Shown here one piece after another: positions 44,040 through 54,227 of a stretch of DNA of 64,000 bases (position 1 is the first letter of the stretch; each line of letters begins with the position of its first letter). Origin of the DNA: Shouchella tritolerans (GTDB lineage: Bacteria > Bacillota > Bacilli > Bacillales > Bacillaceae_D); the NCBI RefSeq assembly GCF_025770735.1, contig NZ_JAODPB010000005.1, forward strand, positions 124,001 through 188,000, in the 5' to 3' direction. A model generated the notes under the pieces. That model was not told where the DNA came from. It saw nothing but the letters and a program-made list of their open reading frames with translations, and made no database searches. The translations under genes and the position numbers were made by a program.

Positions 44040-45036
44040 ATGCTTCCTTTTTTTCTTCGGCTGGCGCAAGTTTGGAAACAAAGCGCTGGACTTTGCGCAT
44101 GGCAATGATGCGCTTCTCAAGGCGGCGGACATGTTCGAGTTCGTTTCCGCCGTGCCTATAATCGCCAACCGCGTAATAAATCGGATCTGGATACAATAAA
44201 TACGCACAAAGGAGGTGTTTTTCAGAATCAAGCAATGGCAAATGTTGCTCGTAACGCTGCAACCAACGGAACACTTCATCGTCTTCCCATAATGCATAAG
44301 GAAAGCTGCGTCGGCAAAAGCTGGCTAAGTCCCGTGCTGGTGTGTCTAAACTTGCTTGTTCAAAATTAAACAACAACAGTTCGTTTGTTTCCGTCGCCAT
44401 TGCATGGTGGCGAGAAAGCCTTCCATGTGTCAGCACGCTTCTATAAGAGCTTTTTTCTAATGTTGCTTCGTACCATTTTTCCAACTGATTGCGCGCCCCT
44501 TCAGCAAGCTGCTCCAGCAAGCCGTAATGGGTTAAAAACGTTAGCTCAAAGGGCGAAATATAGCGATTCTGTTCGGCTTGATCCGCAAAACGCGACATTT
44601 CTAAGAAATGCCTGTCCCAACGGGCCAACAGCCGTTCACATGATCCATCAAGTAACTCTTTTACAGCTGGCTGCGTCTTTACCGTCAAGCGGTGGATGAC
44701 ACCAAGATGATCTGCAATTGCTTCTTCAATCGAGATGCGGCTATGATATTCAACCTCATTGACCCATGGCATTAAATAATAGCTTTTATCCCCGGCAAAA
44801 AGCGTATACTCGCCAAACTTTGTTGGCAAAACAGGAATAAATTGCTTAAAACGGAGCTTTGTCAATTTGCGGATCGCATGAACAAATTCATCCGCCCGCA
44901 TTCGGTCAATATCCGTCTCCTTTAAAGCAAACATGCCTTGGTCCGTCTCTACACGGATTAACTTCTGTCCAACTTGCTCGATTGCTCTTGGCTGTAAATC
45001 ATAGTAAAACAAAATCGCTTCATAGAGCGGATTCAT
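44038..45036 (-). CDS. ysxE: YsxE, CotS-related spore coat kinase-like protein
   Basis: This 332-residue protein has an aminoglycoside-phosphotransferase-like fold: N-lobe FALKETDIDRMRADEFVHAI and a catalytic-loop region VLTHGRLSRHHAMA, where the usual HxD/N is altered. Related Bacillus coat proteins CotS, CotI and YsxE sit in the inner coat, and YsxE depends on SpoVID. It is the last gene of the spoVID cluster and overlaps the upstream gene by 4 bp. Kinase activity is not assured. Confidence 0.85.
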   Translation of the reverse strand: MNPLYEAILFYYDLQPRAIEQVGQKLIRVETDQGMFALKETDIDRMRADEFVHAIRKLTKLRFKQFIPVLPTKFGEYTLFAGDKSYYLMPWVNEVEYHSRISIEEAIADHLGVIHRLTVKTQPAVKELLDGSCERLLARWDRHFLEMSRFADQAEQNRYISPFELTFLTHYGLLEQLAEGARNQLEKWYEATLEKSSYRSVLTHGRLSRHHAMATETNELLLFNFEQASLDTPARDLASFCRRSFPYALWEDDEVFRWLQRYEQHLPLLDSEKHLLCAYLLYPDPIYYAVGDYRHGGNELEHVRRLEKRIIAMRKVQRFVSKLAPAEEKKEA

Positions 45037-45911
45037 ACTTTCACCCTCTTTTCATCTAGCCAACTAGCAAATGCTGAAACAAAATTCCTTGTTTTGTCCC
45101 AATCAGAAACAGCATGTTTCACTATCTCTGCCAGCTCTTTGTCGCGATTGCCTGACGCATACGCCAACAACGGGTCAAGCTCATCCACTTGCAGCCCTTC
45201 TGCTAACAGTGCTTTTTTTTCTGGCGTTGTCAGTGCTGCTTGTGCATCCAATGCATCGAGCAACGCACAAAACGATTCTTGTCCATGTTCAGCGTACCAG
45301 TTCTTTAAAAAGCGCATCATTGAACCGTATCCTACTTCAGGAGGCTTAGTCGTTCCTTTCACGACAAGCATATGAAAGAGGATTCCAGACTGTTCAGGCG
45401 CCTCGATCCGATCCATTACCGGTTGTTTTTTGTGTTCCTGCGCTAGTTTTTCAGCTTTTGACTGGCGCTTCTCAGCTTCCTTCCACAATCCTTTTACAAT
45501 CTTTCTCTGTTCAGGTTCAAGGTTTGGCAGAAGGCACTCCAGTTCTTTCAAAGGTTTGGCCCTTTCTTCCCTGTTTTTGCTTTCCTTTCTTCCGCTCGCT
45601 ACCATCGCTCCTAATAGCGTGCCCCACTGCTGTTCATAGCCTTTTTGCAAACAGCTAGGGGCAATGTGGTCGTGAACCGTAATGTACCGGCCATCCACTT
45701 TTATAAAAGGCTTTCCGTCTTTTGTACGAATCATGCGATCCATCAAGACGGTTGGCGTGACGCTGCAACTGTCACGCCAATTTGTATGCCAATCCAATAA
45801 CGCTTTATCTTGCCAGTATTCAAGCCGTTTTGTCCCATGGTCTGTCAATAGCTGATTGTTTTCGAGAGTGGCATCTACAAACCCGTAGCGTGATTTCAAT
45901 TGTTCAATCAT
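45033..45911 (-). CDS. Unknown protein between spoVID and ysxE, possible divergent CotS-like
   Basis: The 292 residues have no membrane segment and a charged Lys/Glu linker (about 115-165). The N-terminal part (LLTDHGTKRLEYW, DRMIRTKDGKPFIKVDGRYI) resembles the first lobe of CotS/YsxE-type coat kinases, but the catalytic part cannot be recognised. It lies 7 bp after spoVID and overlaps ysxE by 4 bp, so it is clearly in the spore-coat operon. B. subtilis has no gene at this place. A coat or morphogenesis role is inferred from position only. Confidence 0.65.
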   Translation of the reverse strand: MIEQLKSRYGFVDATLENNQLLTDHGTKRLEYWQDKALLDWHTNWRDSCSVTPTVLMDRMIRTKDGKPFIKVDGRYITVHDHIAPSCLQKGYEQQWGTLLGAMVASGRKESKNREERAKPLKELECLLPNLEPEQRKIVKGLWKEAEKRQSKAEKLAQEHKKQPVMDRIEAPEQSGILFHMLVVKGTTKPPEVGYGSMMRFLKNWYAEHGQESFCALLDALDAQAALTTPEKKALLAEGLQVDELDPLLAYASGNRDKELAEIVKHAVSDWDKTRNFVSAFASWLDEKRVKV

Positions 45912-45918
45912 TGTCTGC

Positions 45919-47043
45919 CTACTTCGCTTTCACAGGTATATAGAGAATTTGCCCTTCTGATACCTGTTCATCAGCTAAATTGTTATAGCGCGTCAACTGG
46001 CTTGCTGACAGTTCATACCGCTCCGCGATCGTGTCAAGCGTTTCATTTTCTTGAATGATGCACATTTTCCACTTTGTAAATTGCTCGACTTCATTTCTGA
46101 GCATGCTCGTCAAATACGTCGCATTTTCTTCTCGCTCTCCTTTTTGATCTGGTTCTTCAAGTGCTTCTTCTAATTCTTGTTCATCGGCCGCTAGCGCTTC
46201 TTCCTGCTGCTGAGATTCCTCATAACGATCCTCTTCTTCTACGTCTTCTGTCGCCACTTCCTCTGTCGTTTCCCCAGACTCTTCTATCTCTTGCTCAACG
46301 TCCAGTTCATTTTCCGTTGATCTTGGCAAAACCGGTTCAGAAGGAAGTGATGTTTCATGTTTGTTTTCAAGTGCTTTTTCAAAAGCAGCAGAGATGTCCA
46401 ACACTTGCTCTCTATTTACTTGAGGATTTTCTTCGTTAGCTGGCGCTGTCTGTTGCTCATCCGATTCGTCTGTTGGCTCTTCCCCCTCACTCTCCTTGTA
46501 AGCAGTGAAAGAAAAAGCCGTTTCCTCCGCTTCTTCAGCTTCTTCTTCCTGTTCCAGCTCACGGTCATCTGTATCGACTTCCAGCTCCTGCTTTTCCGAT
46601 TTCATGCCGCTAATGCTGACGTCAGCAGTCAATTGGATGCATCCTTTTTCTGGCAGGTCATAGTCAAAGCTGGCAATTTCCACGAAAATATCATCAATAT
46701 GTTGAATTCTAGCCATCGGGATTGTGATATCAATTGGAAACAAATGTTCAATTTCGCCAATTTCCCCTTCATGCTCAACCAATTGCCCAGATTGGCGGAA
46801 ATCGCTCAAGTCAGCAAACGATTCTCCATCATCAATGCGCTTTTCTTCTTCTACACCACGGTCAATTTTGTACTCACCAACAAAACGTAGTCCACCCTTA
46901 ATTGTTACATGTTCGCCGTCTTGATCGACAAAGATCTCTGGCGTTAATGTCATGCCGAGAATTTCGTCAATTTGTTGCCCTTGGTTCAGCCATACGGAAT
47001 CTTCTATGGAAAAGGTTAACGTCGATGATTGCTCCTGCGCCAC
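45919..47043 (-). CDS. spoVID: Spore coat morphogenetic protein SpoVID (LysM)
   Basis: This 374-residue protein has an N-terminal structured domain (1-150, LTFSIEDSVWLNQGQQIDEI), a very acidic middle (Glu/Gln-rich, about 160-310) and a C-terminal LysM domain (IIQENETLDTIAERYELSAS to LYIPVKAK). SpoVID encases the spore and recruits SafA and coat layers. The start is a GTG at 47043 behind GGGGGA. It is expressed from a sigma-E-type promoter at 47091-47119. The acidity may add to normal family acidity. Confidence 0.92.
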   Translation of the reverse strand: MAQEQSSTLTFSIEDSVWLNQGQQIDEILGMTLTPEIFVDQDGEHVTIKGGLRFVGEYKIDRGVEEEKRIDDGESFADLSDFRQSGQLVEHEGEIGEIEHLFPIDITIPMARIQHIDDIFVEIASFDYDLPEKGCIQLTADVSISGMKSEKQELEVDTDDRELEQEEEAEEAEETAFSFTAYKESEGEEPTDESDEQQTAPANEENPQVNREQVLDISAAFEKALENKHETSLPSEPVLPRSTENELDVEQEIEESGETTEEVATEDVEEEDRYEESQQQEEALAADEQELEEALEEPDQKGEREENATYLTSMLRNEVEQFTKWKMCIIQENETLDTIAERYELSASQLTRYNNLADEQVSEGQILYIPVKAK

Positions 47044-47090
47044 TCTAATTCCCCCTTCTCAAATGTCCTAAAAAACGTTGTACACTATAA

Positions 47091-47119
47091 CGTTTATGAC
47101 ATAGTTTACGTGAATATGC
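47091..47119 (-). promoter_or_regulatory. Sigma-E type promoter of spoVID
   Basis: On the minus strand there is GCATATT, 14 bases, then CATAAACG. The -35 is a perfect match to KMATATT and the -10 matches 6 of 8. Confidence 0.65.
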
Positions 47120-47209
47120 GTGGCCTCGGTCTAATTTAAATCGTTAATGGAGCACTAGCGTCAGCTCCCCATCGCCCAAGCTTGACGAAGCAACGGTTGG
47201 CGCCCATAC

Positions 47210-47245
47210 AAAAAACCAGTTGGCATGTATGCTCAACTGGTTTTT
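47210..47245 (-). terminator. Intrinsic terminator of the hem operon
   Basis: AAAAACCAGTTG / CAACTGGTTTTT is a perfect stem with an 11-nt loop, with T-run on the minus strand, 17 bp after the hemL stop. Confidence 0.9.
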
Positions 47246-47261
47246 GCAAATGAACGCTAGT

Positions 47262-48554
47262 TTATTTCGTGGCGATTGTTTGAAAGACTCGCTCTGCTGC
47301 TGCAATGGTCGCCTCAATATCTTCGCTTGAGTGGGCCGTCGATAAAAACAACCCTTCAAACTGCGATGGGGCTAGGGATATGCCTTCTGCCAACATTCCA
47401 CGGAAATAAGCAGCAAACAAATCCAAGTCGGACGTCTGCGCTTTTTCAAAGTTATACACGCGCTCGTCTGTAAAGAATAAGCCAATCATCGAGCCAGCAC
47501 GGTTAATCGAGTGGGGAATGCCGTGCTGTTTCGCTGCCGCTGAAAGGCCAGCTTCCAAACGCTCTGCTTTACGAGCAAACTCATTGTAATCTGCTCTTGT
47601 AAGCTGTGAAAGTGTGTAGTAACCTGCCGTCATTGCAAGGGGATTTCCAGAAAGTGTTCCTGCTTGGTAAATCGGCCCGCTTGGTGCGATTTGCTCCATA
47701 ATTTCCCGTTTGCCGCCAAAGGCGCCGACAGGGAGACCCCCACCGATTACTTTCCCAAGGCATGTTAGGTCAGGCGTTACGCCAAATTCCCCTTGTGCAC
47801 ACGTATAGCCAACGCGGAAGCCAGTCATGACTTCATCAAAAATAAGGAGCGTACCGTTTTCTTCCGTCCACGTTCGCAAAGTTTCTAAGAAGCCTGTTTC
47901 TGGAGGGACAACCCCCATATTCCCTGCGACTGGCTCGACAATGACGGCTGCCAAGTCATCTCCAAACGTCTCAAATACATAGCGAACGCTCTCCAAATCA
48001 TTGTAATGAACCGTCAATGTATTTTGGGCTACACTTTCTGGAACACCTGGACTATCAGGGAGGCCGAGTGTCGCCACACCAGAACCTGCTTTAATCAACA
48101 GCGAGTCGCCATGTCCATGGTAACAGCCAACAAATTTTAAAATTTTGTTTCGCCCCGTATAGCCCCGTGCTAGGCGCAATGCGCTCATTGTCGCCTCTGT
48201 CCCTGAATTGACCATCCGGACAACATCAATTGAGGGCACACGCTCGATGACAAGTTTGGCAAGCCTCGTTTCATATTCATGGGGAGCGCCAAAACTTGTC
48301 CCCAGTTCCGTTGCTTTTTTTAACTCTTCGACGACAACGTCATTGGCATGTCCTAAAATGAGCGGTCCCCAAGACAGGACATAATCAATGTACTCATTCC
48401 CGTCAATGTCTTTTATCTTTGCGCCTTTCCCCTCTTTCATGTAAACCGGGTTCATGCCTACTGATTTAAATGCCCGCACCGGGCTGTTCACTCCGCCTGG
48501 CATGAGCGGCTGTGCTTCTTTAAACGCTTCAATCGACTTGGTCCAATTTTCCAT
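47262..48554 (-). CDS. hemL: Glutamate-1-semialdehyde 2,1-aminomutase
   Basis: This 430-residue PLP enzyme converts glutamate-1-semialdehyde to 5-aminolevulinate. The PLP Lys is in [18 protein letters not shown], and the DEVMTGFRV and [17 protein letters not shown] segments are typical. AAGGGAGC precedes the ATG. It is the last gene of hemAXCDBL, 4 bp after hemB. Confidence 0.98.
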   Translation of the reverse strand: MENWTKSIEAFKEAQPLMPGGVNSPVRAFKSVGMNPVYMKEGKGAKIKDIDGNEYIDYVLSWGPLILGHANDVVVEELKKATELGTSFGAPHEYETRLAKLVIERVPSIDVVRMVNSGTEATMSALRLARGYTGRNKILKFVGCYHGHGDSLLIKAGSGVATLGLPDSPGVPESVAQNTLTVHYNDLESVRYVFETFGDDLAAVIVEPVAGNMGVVPPETGFLETLRTWTEENGTLLIFDEVMTGFRVGYTCAQGEFGVTPDLTCLGKVIGGGLPVGAFGGKREIMEQIAPSGPIYQAGTLSGNPLAMTAGYYTLSQLTRADYNEFARKAERLEAGLSAAAKQHGIPHSINRAGSMIGLFFTDERVYNFEKAQTSDLDLFAAYFRGMLAEGISLAPSQFEGLFLSTAHSSEDIEATIAAAERVFQTIATK

Positions 48555-48558
48555 GCTT

Positions 48559-49536
48559 TCAGCTCCCTTTTAGCCAGTTGGCTACATCTTTGGCATGATA
48601 AGTCAAAATCAAGTCCGCCCCTGCCCGCTTCATGCTGATTAATGTTTCCATTACCATTGCTTTTTCATCAATCCAGCCATTTTGGGCGGCCGCTTTTACC
48701 ATTGCATATTCGCCGCTAACGTTATAAGCGACAAGCGGCATGCCTGTTTCATTTTTGACTTCGCGGACAATATCCAAGTAGGAGAGTGCAGGCTTAACAA
48801 TTAAAAAGTCGGCTCCTTGCTCTACATCTGAACGGGCTTCTCGCAAAGCTTCTTCACGGTTGGCAGCATCCATTTGGTACGTTTTGCGGTCGCCAAAAGC
48901 AGGAGCGCTATTAGCAGCATCACGGAACGGCCCGTAAAAAGCAGAAGCATATTTTACGGCATAGGACATAATCGGAATATCAGCAAAACCTGACTCATCC
49001 AATCCGTTGCGGATCGCATAAACAAAGCCGTCCATCATGTTGGATGGCGCGATGATATCAGCCCCTGCTTCCGCTTGGGAAATAGCCGTTTTCGTAAGCA
49101 ATGCTAAACTTTCATCGTTTAGGACATCGCCCTCTTTCACCAGTCCACAATGGCCGTGGTCCGTAAACTCGCATAAACATGTATCGGCAATCACGACCAT
49201 ATTTGGAAACGCACGCTTTACTTGCCGGATCGCGCGCTGGATGATGCCTTCTTCCGCATACGCTTGTGAACCGCAAGCATCTTTTTCTGACGGAATGCCA
49301 AATAGAATAATAGCCGGGATGCCTAGGCTTTCCACTTCGCCAACCTCTTCATTTAAGCAATCAAGTGAAAACTGATAGACCCCTGGCATGGACGGTACTT
49401 CCGTCTTCTTGTTTTTTTCTTCTGTCACAAAAAGGGGGTAAATCAAATCATCTGCTTGTAGTGTCGTTTCTCGAACCATGCGGCGAATCGCGTCACTTTG
49501 GCGTAAACGGCGGTGGCGTGTAAATGGTTGGTTCAT
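48559..49536 (-). CDS. hemB: Delta-aminolevulinic acid dehydratase (porphobilinogen synthase)
   Basis: This 325-residue enzyme joins two 5-aminolevulinates to porphobilinogen. Schiff-base lysines are in [18 protein letters not shown] and [12 protein letters not shown]. The metal region [14 protein letters not shown] has the three Cys of zinc-type enzymes. It overlaps hemD by 4 bp. Confidence 0.98.
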   Translation of the reverse strand: MNQPFTRHRRLRQSDAIRRMVRETTLQADDLIYPLFVTEEKNKKTEVPSMPGVYQFSLDCLNEEVGEVESLGIPAIILFGIPSEKDACGSQAYAEEGIIQRAIRQVKRAFPNMVVIADTCLCEFTDHGHCGLVKEGDVLNDESLALLTKTAISQAEAGADIIAPSNMMDGFVYAIRNGLDESGFADIPIMSYAVKYASAFYGPFRDAANSAPAFGDRKTYQMDAANREEALREARSDVEQGADFLIVKPALSYLDIVREVKNETGMPLVAYNVSGEYAMVKAAAQNGWIDEKAMVMETLISMKRAGADLILTYHAKDVANWLKGS

Positions 49537-50291
49537 CGTTTCATTCCCCCGATATCGTTTAAAATCGTATCAATTAGGCCTTTAACAGTATATTCGCTAG
49601 CAGTTACTAGAGGAGATAGTCCGCATTGCTTTGCTGCTCGGGCTGTGACTGGGCCAATGCAGGCAAACGTTTGGGCGAGAATCCCAGCTGCCGGTGCGAC
49701 GTTGGCATAATGCACTGCCGCTGAAGTGCTTGTCAGCGTAACGTAATCAAATGTCTTTTGTTCTAAACGTTTCGCCTGTTCCCCAGCACCAGCAGGGCAT
49801 ATTGTATCGTATACGATCATTTCTGTAACAGTGGCCTGTCTGTCTGATGATGAAAGGATGTCGCAGACCGTTCTTTTAGCCAGTTGTCCCTTTACAACCA
49901 ATACATCCGAATGTGGAGCAAGCAATGGGACCAACTCTTTTGCGAGCGCTTCACCTGTATATTCACTCGGAATAAAATCACAGTGTAGCCCCTGGTCTTC
50001 AAGAAGTTGTGCTGTTTTCGGGCCAACCGCCGCTACTTTTGCCGTAAATGGCTGCCCTTTATACAGTTCCAAAAAAGCACGCACGCCATTTGCGCTCGTA
50101 AAGACAACCCAAGCAAACTGGTGTAAATGAGCAAATGTTTCCCTAAGTGCCGGTGTCAAATTCCTTGTCACGCATTGAATGAGCGGCAAAGAATGAGGTA
50201 TAGCGCCTAAAGCAGCTAGCTCGGCTGCCCACCTTTCGTTTTGCCGCTCTTCTCTCGTCATGAGAATATGTTTCCCCTTTAGCGGTTTCAT
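49533..50291 (-). CDS. hemD: Uroporphyrinogen-III synthase
   Basis: This 252-residue two-domain enzyme cyclises hydroxymethylbilane. It has low overall conservation but the typical pieces [33 protein letters not shown] and [12 protein letters not shown]. It overlaps hemC and hemB by 4 bp each, in the conserved order. Confidence 0.94.
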   Translation of the reverse strand: MKPLKGKHILMTREERQNERWAAELAALGAIPHSLPLIQCVTRNLTPALRETFAHLHQFAWVVFTSANGVRAFLELYKGQPFTAKVAAVGPKTAQLLEDQGLHCDFIPSEYTGEALAKELVPLLAPHSDVLVVKGQLAKRTVCDILSSSDRQATVTEMIVYDTICPAGAGEQAKRLEQKTFDYVTLTSTSAAVHYANVAPAAGILAQTFACIGPVTARAAKQCGLSPLVTASEYTVKGLIDTILNDIGGMKR

Positions 50292-51223
50292 GACCCTTCC
50301 AGTTCGCTCCTGACCTTTTCAAGAATTGCTCCAGCCCCTTGTGCAGTCAACAGGCTTGACACCTTTTTCCCTAGCTCTTCCGCAACCATTCCACTTTTTG
50401 CTTCTTTTAGTATCGTTTTGCCGTCAGGAGAACCGACAAGCCCTGTCAGGAATACTGTGCCATCCTCAAGCACCGTTGCATATCCGCCAATCGGCACTTG
50501 GCAACCGCCGTTCATTTCCTTTAAAAAAGCACGTTCTGCCAAAACGGCTTTTCCTGTTTCATCATGGTGCAGCTTTGCTAACAGTTCCGTTGTTTCCACG
50601 TCGTCCACACGGCATTCAAGCCCTAGCGCCCCTTGGCCAATCGCAGGTAAGCATACGTCTTTGCTCAAGTATTCGGTAATGATCTCCTCGTCATAGCCAA
50701 GCCGCTTTAACCCAGCTGCAGCCAAGACGATCGCCGAAAAATCTTCCTCTTTTAATTTGCGCAAACGGGTCTCCACATTGCCCCGTATCCATTTTACTTG
50801 CACATCTGGGCGCCTATGTAAAATTTGCGCAGAACGCCGTAAGCTGCTCGTGCCGACAATTGCACCTGCTGGGAGCTCGTCCAGCGTTTGTCCTCCTTCG
50901 CTCACAAGCACATCCCGTGGATCCTCTCGCTCTGTAATTGCAGCAAGGGTGAACTCTTCCAACAGTTCGGACGGCACGTCTTTCATCGAGTGGACAGCGA
51001 CGTCAATTTCTCCAGAGCGGAGCGCCGCTTCAATTTCTTTAACAAACAACCCTTTCCCGCCTACTTTTGATAACGTCACATCGAGAATGCGGTCGCCCTT
51101 CGTCACAATTTCTTTCACTTCAAACTCATAGGGAACGCCAAGCTGTTTAAGCTGCTCAATGACCCAATGCGTTTGCGTTAACGCCAATTTGCTTCGGCGT
51201 GTGCCAATCACAATCTTTCGCAT
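50288..51223 (-). CDS. hemC: Hydroxymethylbilane synthase (porphobilinogen deaminase)
   Basis: This 311-residue enzyme polymerises four porphobilinogens on a dipyrromethane cofactor. The cofactor Cys is in [13 protein letters not shown], and the Arg-rich active site is in [10 protein letters not shown] and [12 protein letters not shown]. The start is the ATG at 51223, with AGGAGG five bases upstream; the frame to 51244 overlaps the hemX end. Confidence 0.97.
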   Translation of the reverse strand: MRKIVIGTRRSKLALTQTHWVIEQLKQLGVPYEFEVKEIVTKGDRILDVTLSKVGGKGLFVKEIEAALRSGEIDVAVHSMKDVPSELLEEFTLAAITEREDPRDVLVSEGGQTLDELPAGAIVGTSSLRRSAQILHRRPDVQVKWIRGNVETRLRKLKEEDFSAIVLAAAGLKRLGYDEEIITEYLSKDVCLPAIGQGALGLECRVDDVETTELLAKLHHDETGKAVLAERAFLKEMNGGCQVPIGGYATVLEDGTVFLTGLVGSPDGKTILKEAKSGMVAEELGKKVSSLLTAQGAGAILEKVRSELEGS

Positions 51224-51234
51224 GTGCTCCTCCT

Positions 51235-52050
51235 TTATAACCACGTGTGAAAATCAGTATAACGACCGCTAACAATATAATTAACGAGCAAAACGGCGAA
51301 GGCGCCTATATTAAGCCAAATCGACCGATAGCCTTTTCCGACAATTGCAAGCCGCAAATAAAAATATAGCCCGTAAGCGGCAAGAACGCACAACGACAAA
51401 ATCGTTTTTGCATCCGTCCACCAAACATGGTCATATTGGCTAATCGACCAAACCACGCCCCAGATGACGCCGACTAAGTAAAACGGAAAACTTGCCACAG
51501 ATGCGAAGTACGAGAATTTTTCAGTTTGTGGCAGCGAACCAAGGCGAATGAGCCGCTTACCCCATAGCCGTCGCTTCAAAAGCTGGTGCGCTAGCAAATA
51601 GAGTACGGCAGCAGCGGCCGCAACGGTAAAGCCTGTATAGGAAAGCAAGATAAAAACAACATGCATGACAAGCAGCTCTGAAGCAAGCAAATCCATCGTT
51701 GCTTGTGTCACGTCACCAGAAGGGACAAATAGGCTGCCTGACATAACGGCGAAACCGAGGACATTAAGGACGAAGACTAAAAAGGCCATTTTCACTTTCC
51801 AATTAATGAAGAGCGAAACGGTCACAATCGACCATGCATAAAAAAACAGCCCTTCAAACGGAGTGATTAAAGGGAGCCGATCCAATTCAAACATCCGCAT
51901 AACAAAGTAAACAGTTTGTAGCCCCCAAACAAACAAAAGCAACCAAAAGGCAATTCGATTGGCTTTTTGGTTGTTAGTCAAAAAGTCGATAAAATATCCA
52001 ATTAAGCTCAAACTATAGAGCAAGACGGTGATTGGATAAACGAAATCCAT
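51235..52050 (-). CDS. hemX: HemX, cytochrome c assembly-type membrane protein
   Basis: This 271-residue protein has about eight membrane segments and a CcsA/ResC-like core ([16 protein letters not shown]). In B. subtilis HemX lowers the level of HemA. The start is the ATG at 52050, with GGAG upstream, giving the usual length; the longer frame overlaps hemA. It sits between hemA and hemC. Confidence 0.93.
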   Translation of the reverse strand: MDFVYPITVLLYSLSLIGYFIDFLTNNQKANRIAFWLLLFVWGLQTVYFVMRMFELDRLPLITPFEGLFFYAWSIVTVSLFINWKVKMAFLVFVLNVLGFAVMSGSLFVPSGDVTQATMDLLASELLVMHVVFILLSYTGFTVAAAAAVLYLLAHQLLKRRLWGKRLIRLGSLPQTEKFSYFASVASFPFYLVGVIWGVVWSISQYDHVWWTDAKTILSLCVLAAYGLYFYLRLAIVGKGYRSIWLNIGAFAVLLVNYIVSGRYTDFHTWL

Positions 52051-52064
52051 TGGCACTCCACGTC

Positions 52065-53429
52065 CTATGTCCGCAGCGCTATGCCTTGATTTAAGGAAGG
52101 GCGCTGCCCTTCTTTCCAAGATTGTTCCGCATAATCAGCTTCTGCCTTTTCGGCAAGTTCTATTTGTGCTTCGAGGGCGAAAATCGTCTTAAACAACTCA
52201 AGGGAATGCTTGGCATCCGGTTCAGCTGCAAGCTCTTTCACTCTCGTCAACGGATCGCGGAGCAATTGATTGACAATGCTTTTCGTATGTTTGTTCAACA
52301 CTTTTATGTCACGTTCTGATAAGTGAGGAAGCTTCCGTTCAATGCTTTCCATTGTATCGCCTTGGATTTGCAATGCTTTCTCACGCAAGGCTGTAATAAG
52401 GGGCACAACGCCTAGTGTATTTAGCCATGCTTTAAAGTCATCGATCTCTTCCTCAATCATAACACCGATTTTTTCAGCTTCTTTTTTGCGCTCTTTTTTA
52501 TTGGCTTCAACAATGTTCTGTAAGTCATCAATGTCGTATAAGTAAACGTCGCTAATCGTTGCAATTTCCGGGTCGATATCCCGTGGCACCGCTATATCAA
52601 TCGCAAACAGCGGCCTGCCCTTCCGTTTTTTAAGAGCGTCTGTGGCATTTTCCTTTGTGACAACAAAGTTGCGGGCCCCCGTGGAGCTAATCACGACATC
52701 TGCTTCTTTTAAAGCATCATTCAATTCAGCAAAAGAGCGTGCCGTTCCTGAAAACTGGCTTGCCAGTTCTACCGCTTTTTCTTTTGTCCGGTTCATGACG
52801 CTAATGGAAGCTGCACCATTCGCATAAAGATGTTTGGCCGTCAATTCGCTCATTTTTCCAGCGCCTAAAATAAGCACATGTTTTCCTGAAAACGTGCCGA
52901 AAATTTTCTTTCCAAGTTCTACGCCTGCATAGCTAACGGAAACGGCTTGTGAAGAAATTTCGGTTGACGAGTGCACACGTTTGCCGAGCGTAACCGCTTG
53001 TTTAAATAGCTGGTTAAACACAGTGCCTGTGACTTTCTCTTCTTGGGCAAGCAAAAATGCCTGCTTCACTTGTCCAAGAATTTGCGTTTCGCCGATCACC
53101 ATTGAGTCTAAACCACAAGCAACGCGGAAAAGGTGTTCAATGGCATGGTCATTTTCACGGATAACCAAATACGGCGTTACGTCTTCCATATCGACAGAAA
53201 ACCACTCTGCCAAAAATGCTTTTGCAAAATAGCGCCCAGTATGAAGCTGATCTGCGACTACATACAGTTCAGTCCGGTTGCAAGTAGAAAGGATAACGCA
53301 TTCCATCATGCTTTTTGATGAGCGAAGCTTCTTGAGTGCTTCTGGAAGCTGGTGTTCGCTAAATACTAGTTTTTCCCGTATTTCTACTGGGGCTGTTTTA
53401 TAATTTAATCCTATTGCGATCGTATGCAT
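52065..53429 (-). CDS. hemA: Glutamyl-tRNA reductase
   Basis: This 454-residue enzyme reduces glutamyl-tRNA to glutamate-1-semialdehyde, the first step of haem synthesis. The nucleophile Cys is in [13 protein letters not shown], the NADPH fingerprint in [14 protein letters not shown], and [17 protein letters not shown] is a hallmark. The start is the ATG at 53429, with AGGGGG seven bases upstream. It heads hemAXCDBL and lies behind an unusual promoter with two tandem 16-bp repeats. Confidence 0.98.
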   Translation of the reverse strand: MHTIAIGLNYKTAPVEIREKLVFSEHQLPEALKKLRSSKSMMECVILSTCNRTELYVVADQLHTGRYFAKAFLAEWFSVDMEDVTPYLVIRENDHAIEHLFRVACGLDSMVIGETQILGQVKQAFLLAQEEKVTGTVFNQLFKQAVTLGKRVHSSTEISSQAVSVSYAGVELGKKIFGTFSGKHVLILGAGKMSELTAKHLYANGAASISVMNRTKEKAVELASQFSGTARSFAELNDALKEADVVISSTGARNFVVTKENATDALKKRKGRPLFAIDIAVPRDIDPEIATISDVYLYDIDDLQNIVEANKKERKKEAEKIGVMIEEEIDDFKAWLNTLGVVPLITALREKALQIQGDTMESIERKLPHLSERDIKVLNKHTKSIVNQLLRDPLTRVKELAAEPDAKHSLELFKTIFALEAQIELAEKAEADYAEQSWKEGQRPSLNQGIALRT

Positions 53430-53490
53430 GTCATAGCCCCCTAAAGGTCGATCCAATTCTAGTTTCTCTACTTTACTTTGCCCAAAATCG

Positions 53491-53534
53491 ATTATAACAT
53501 GTCTTAATTATAACATGTCTAAATAAGGACTCAA
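53491..53534 (-). promoter_or_regulatory. hemA promoter with tandem 16-bp repeats
   Basis: On the plus strand the 16-mer ATTATAACATGTCTTA is followed directly by ATTATAACATGTCTAA (53491-53506, 53507-53522), with 15 of 16 identical. Each holds TATAAT on the minus strand. TTGAGT (53529-53534), 16 bases before the upstream TATAAT, makes a sigma-A promoter. PerR controls hemA in B. subtilis; these repeats do not form a clear PerR inverted box. Confidence 0.6.
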
Positions 53535-53603
53535 AAACATTTTGTGAACAAACAAAGAAAACGCTCTTATTTTGAATGAATGTAATCTAGCTCGATCACT
53601 TGC

Positions 53604-53634
53604 AAAAAAAGCAGTGGAAGTTTACTCCACCGCT
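53604..53634 (-). terminator. Intrinsic terminator of lonA-engB
   Basis: AGCAGTGGA / TCCACCGCT (53610-53634, one mismatch) is followed by seven T on the minus strand and overlaps the engB stop by one base. Confidence 0.8.
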
Positions 53635-54227
53635 CATTCTGTTACTTTTAAATGGTTCAAAATCGTTCGCCAAGCCTCATCCTTGCCGAGTCCAGTGGCA
53701 GAAGAAAAGATTAGCAACGGGTCACTTGCCTCTTTGTCCAACGTTTTGGCAATGGCCGTTAACTGCTTCTGCCATTTTCCTTTCGGGATTTTATCAGCCT
53801 TTGTGGCAACCAAAATGACAGGAATGCCGTAATGCTTCATCCAGTTGTACATGAGTTGGTCGTCTTCAGATGGGCGATGCCGAATATCAACTAGCTGCAA
53901 CACAGCTTTTAGTTCTTCTCGTTCGGACAAATACGTTTCAATCATTTTACCCCATACGGCTCGTTCCGTTTTTGAGACTTTGGCGTATCCATAGCCTGGA
54001 ACATCAACAAAGTAAAGGCGTTCGTTAATTTCATAGAAATTAAGCGTTTGTGTTTTTCCCGGTTGGCCTGATGTACGGGCAAGCCCTTTCCGATTTAGCA
54101 TTTTGTTGATGAAAGAAGACTTGCCGACGTTGGAACGGCCGGCAAGGGCAAGTTCAGGAAGCTGGTTTTTCGGGTATTGCTCTGCTTTCACAGCGACATG
54201 CGCTAATTCTGCCTTTGTCACTTTCAT
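53634..54227 (-). CDS. engB: Ribosome biogenesis GTPase EngB (YsxC)
   Basis: This 197-residue TRAFAC GTPase is essential for 50S assembly in Bacillus. It has G1 [13 protein letters not shown]2 around [16 protein letters not shown]3 [10 protein letters not shown] and G4 ATKADK. It overlaps lonA by 4 bp, the conserved pair. Confidence 0.97.
   Translation of the reverse strand: MKVTKAELAHVAVKAEQYPKNQLPELALAGRSNVGKSSFINKMLNRKGLARTSGQPGKTQTLNFYEINERLYFVDVPGYGYAKVSKTERAVWGKMIETYLSEREELKAVLQLVDIRHRPSEDDQLMYNWMKHYGIPVILVATKADKIPKGKWQKQLTAIAKTLDKEASDPLLIFSSATGLGKDEAWRTILNHLKVTE

Noticed and set aside
43881-44297. 138-codon minus-strand ORF overlapping the ysxE 3' end
   Set aside because: It lies mostly in another frame of ysxE, with low-quality composition; the ysxE frame is clearly the coding one.
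53491-53522. PerR box at hemA
   Set aside because: The TTATAAT half-sites are direct, not inverted with a one-base centre, so the PerR consensus is not met. It was recorded only as a tandem repeat.
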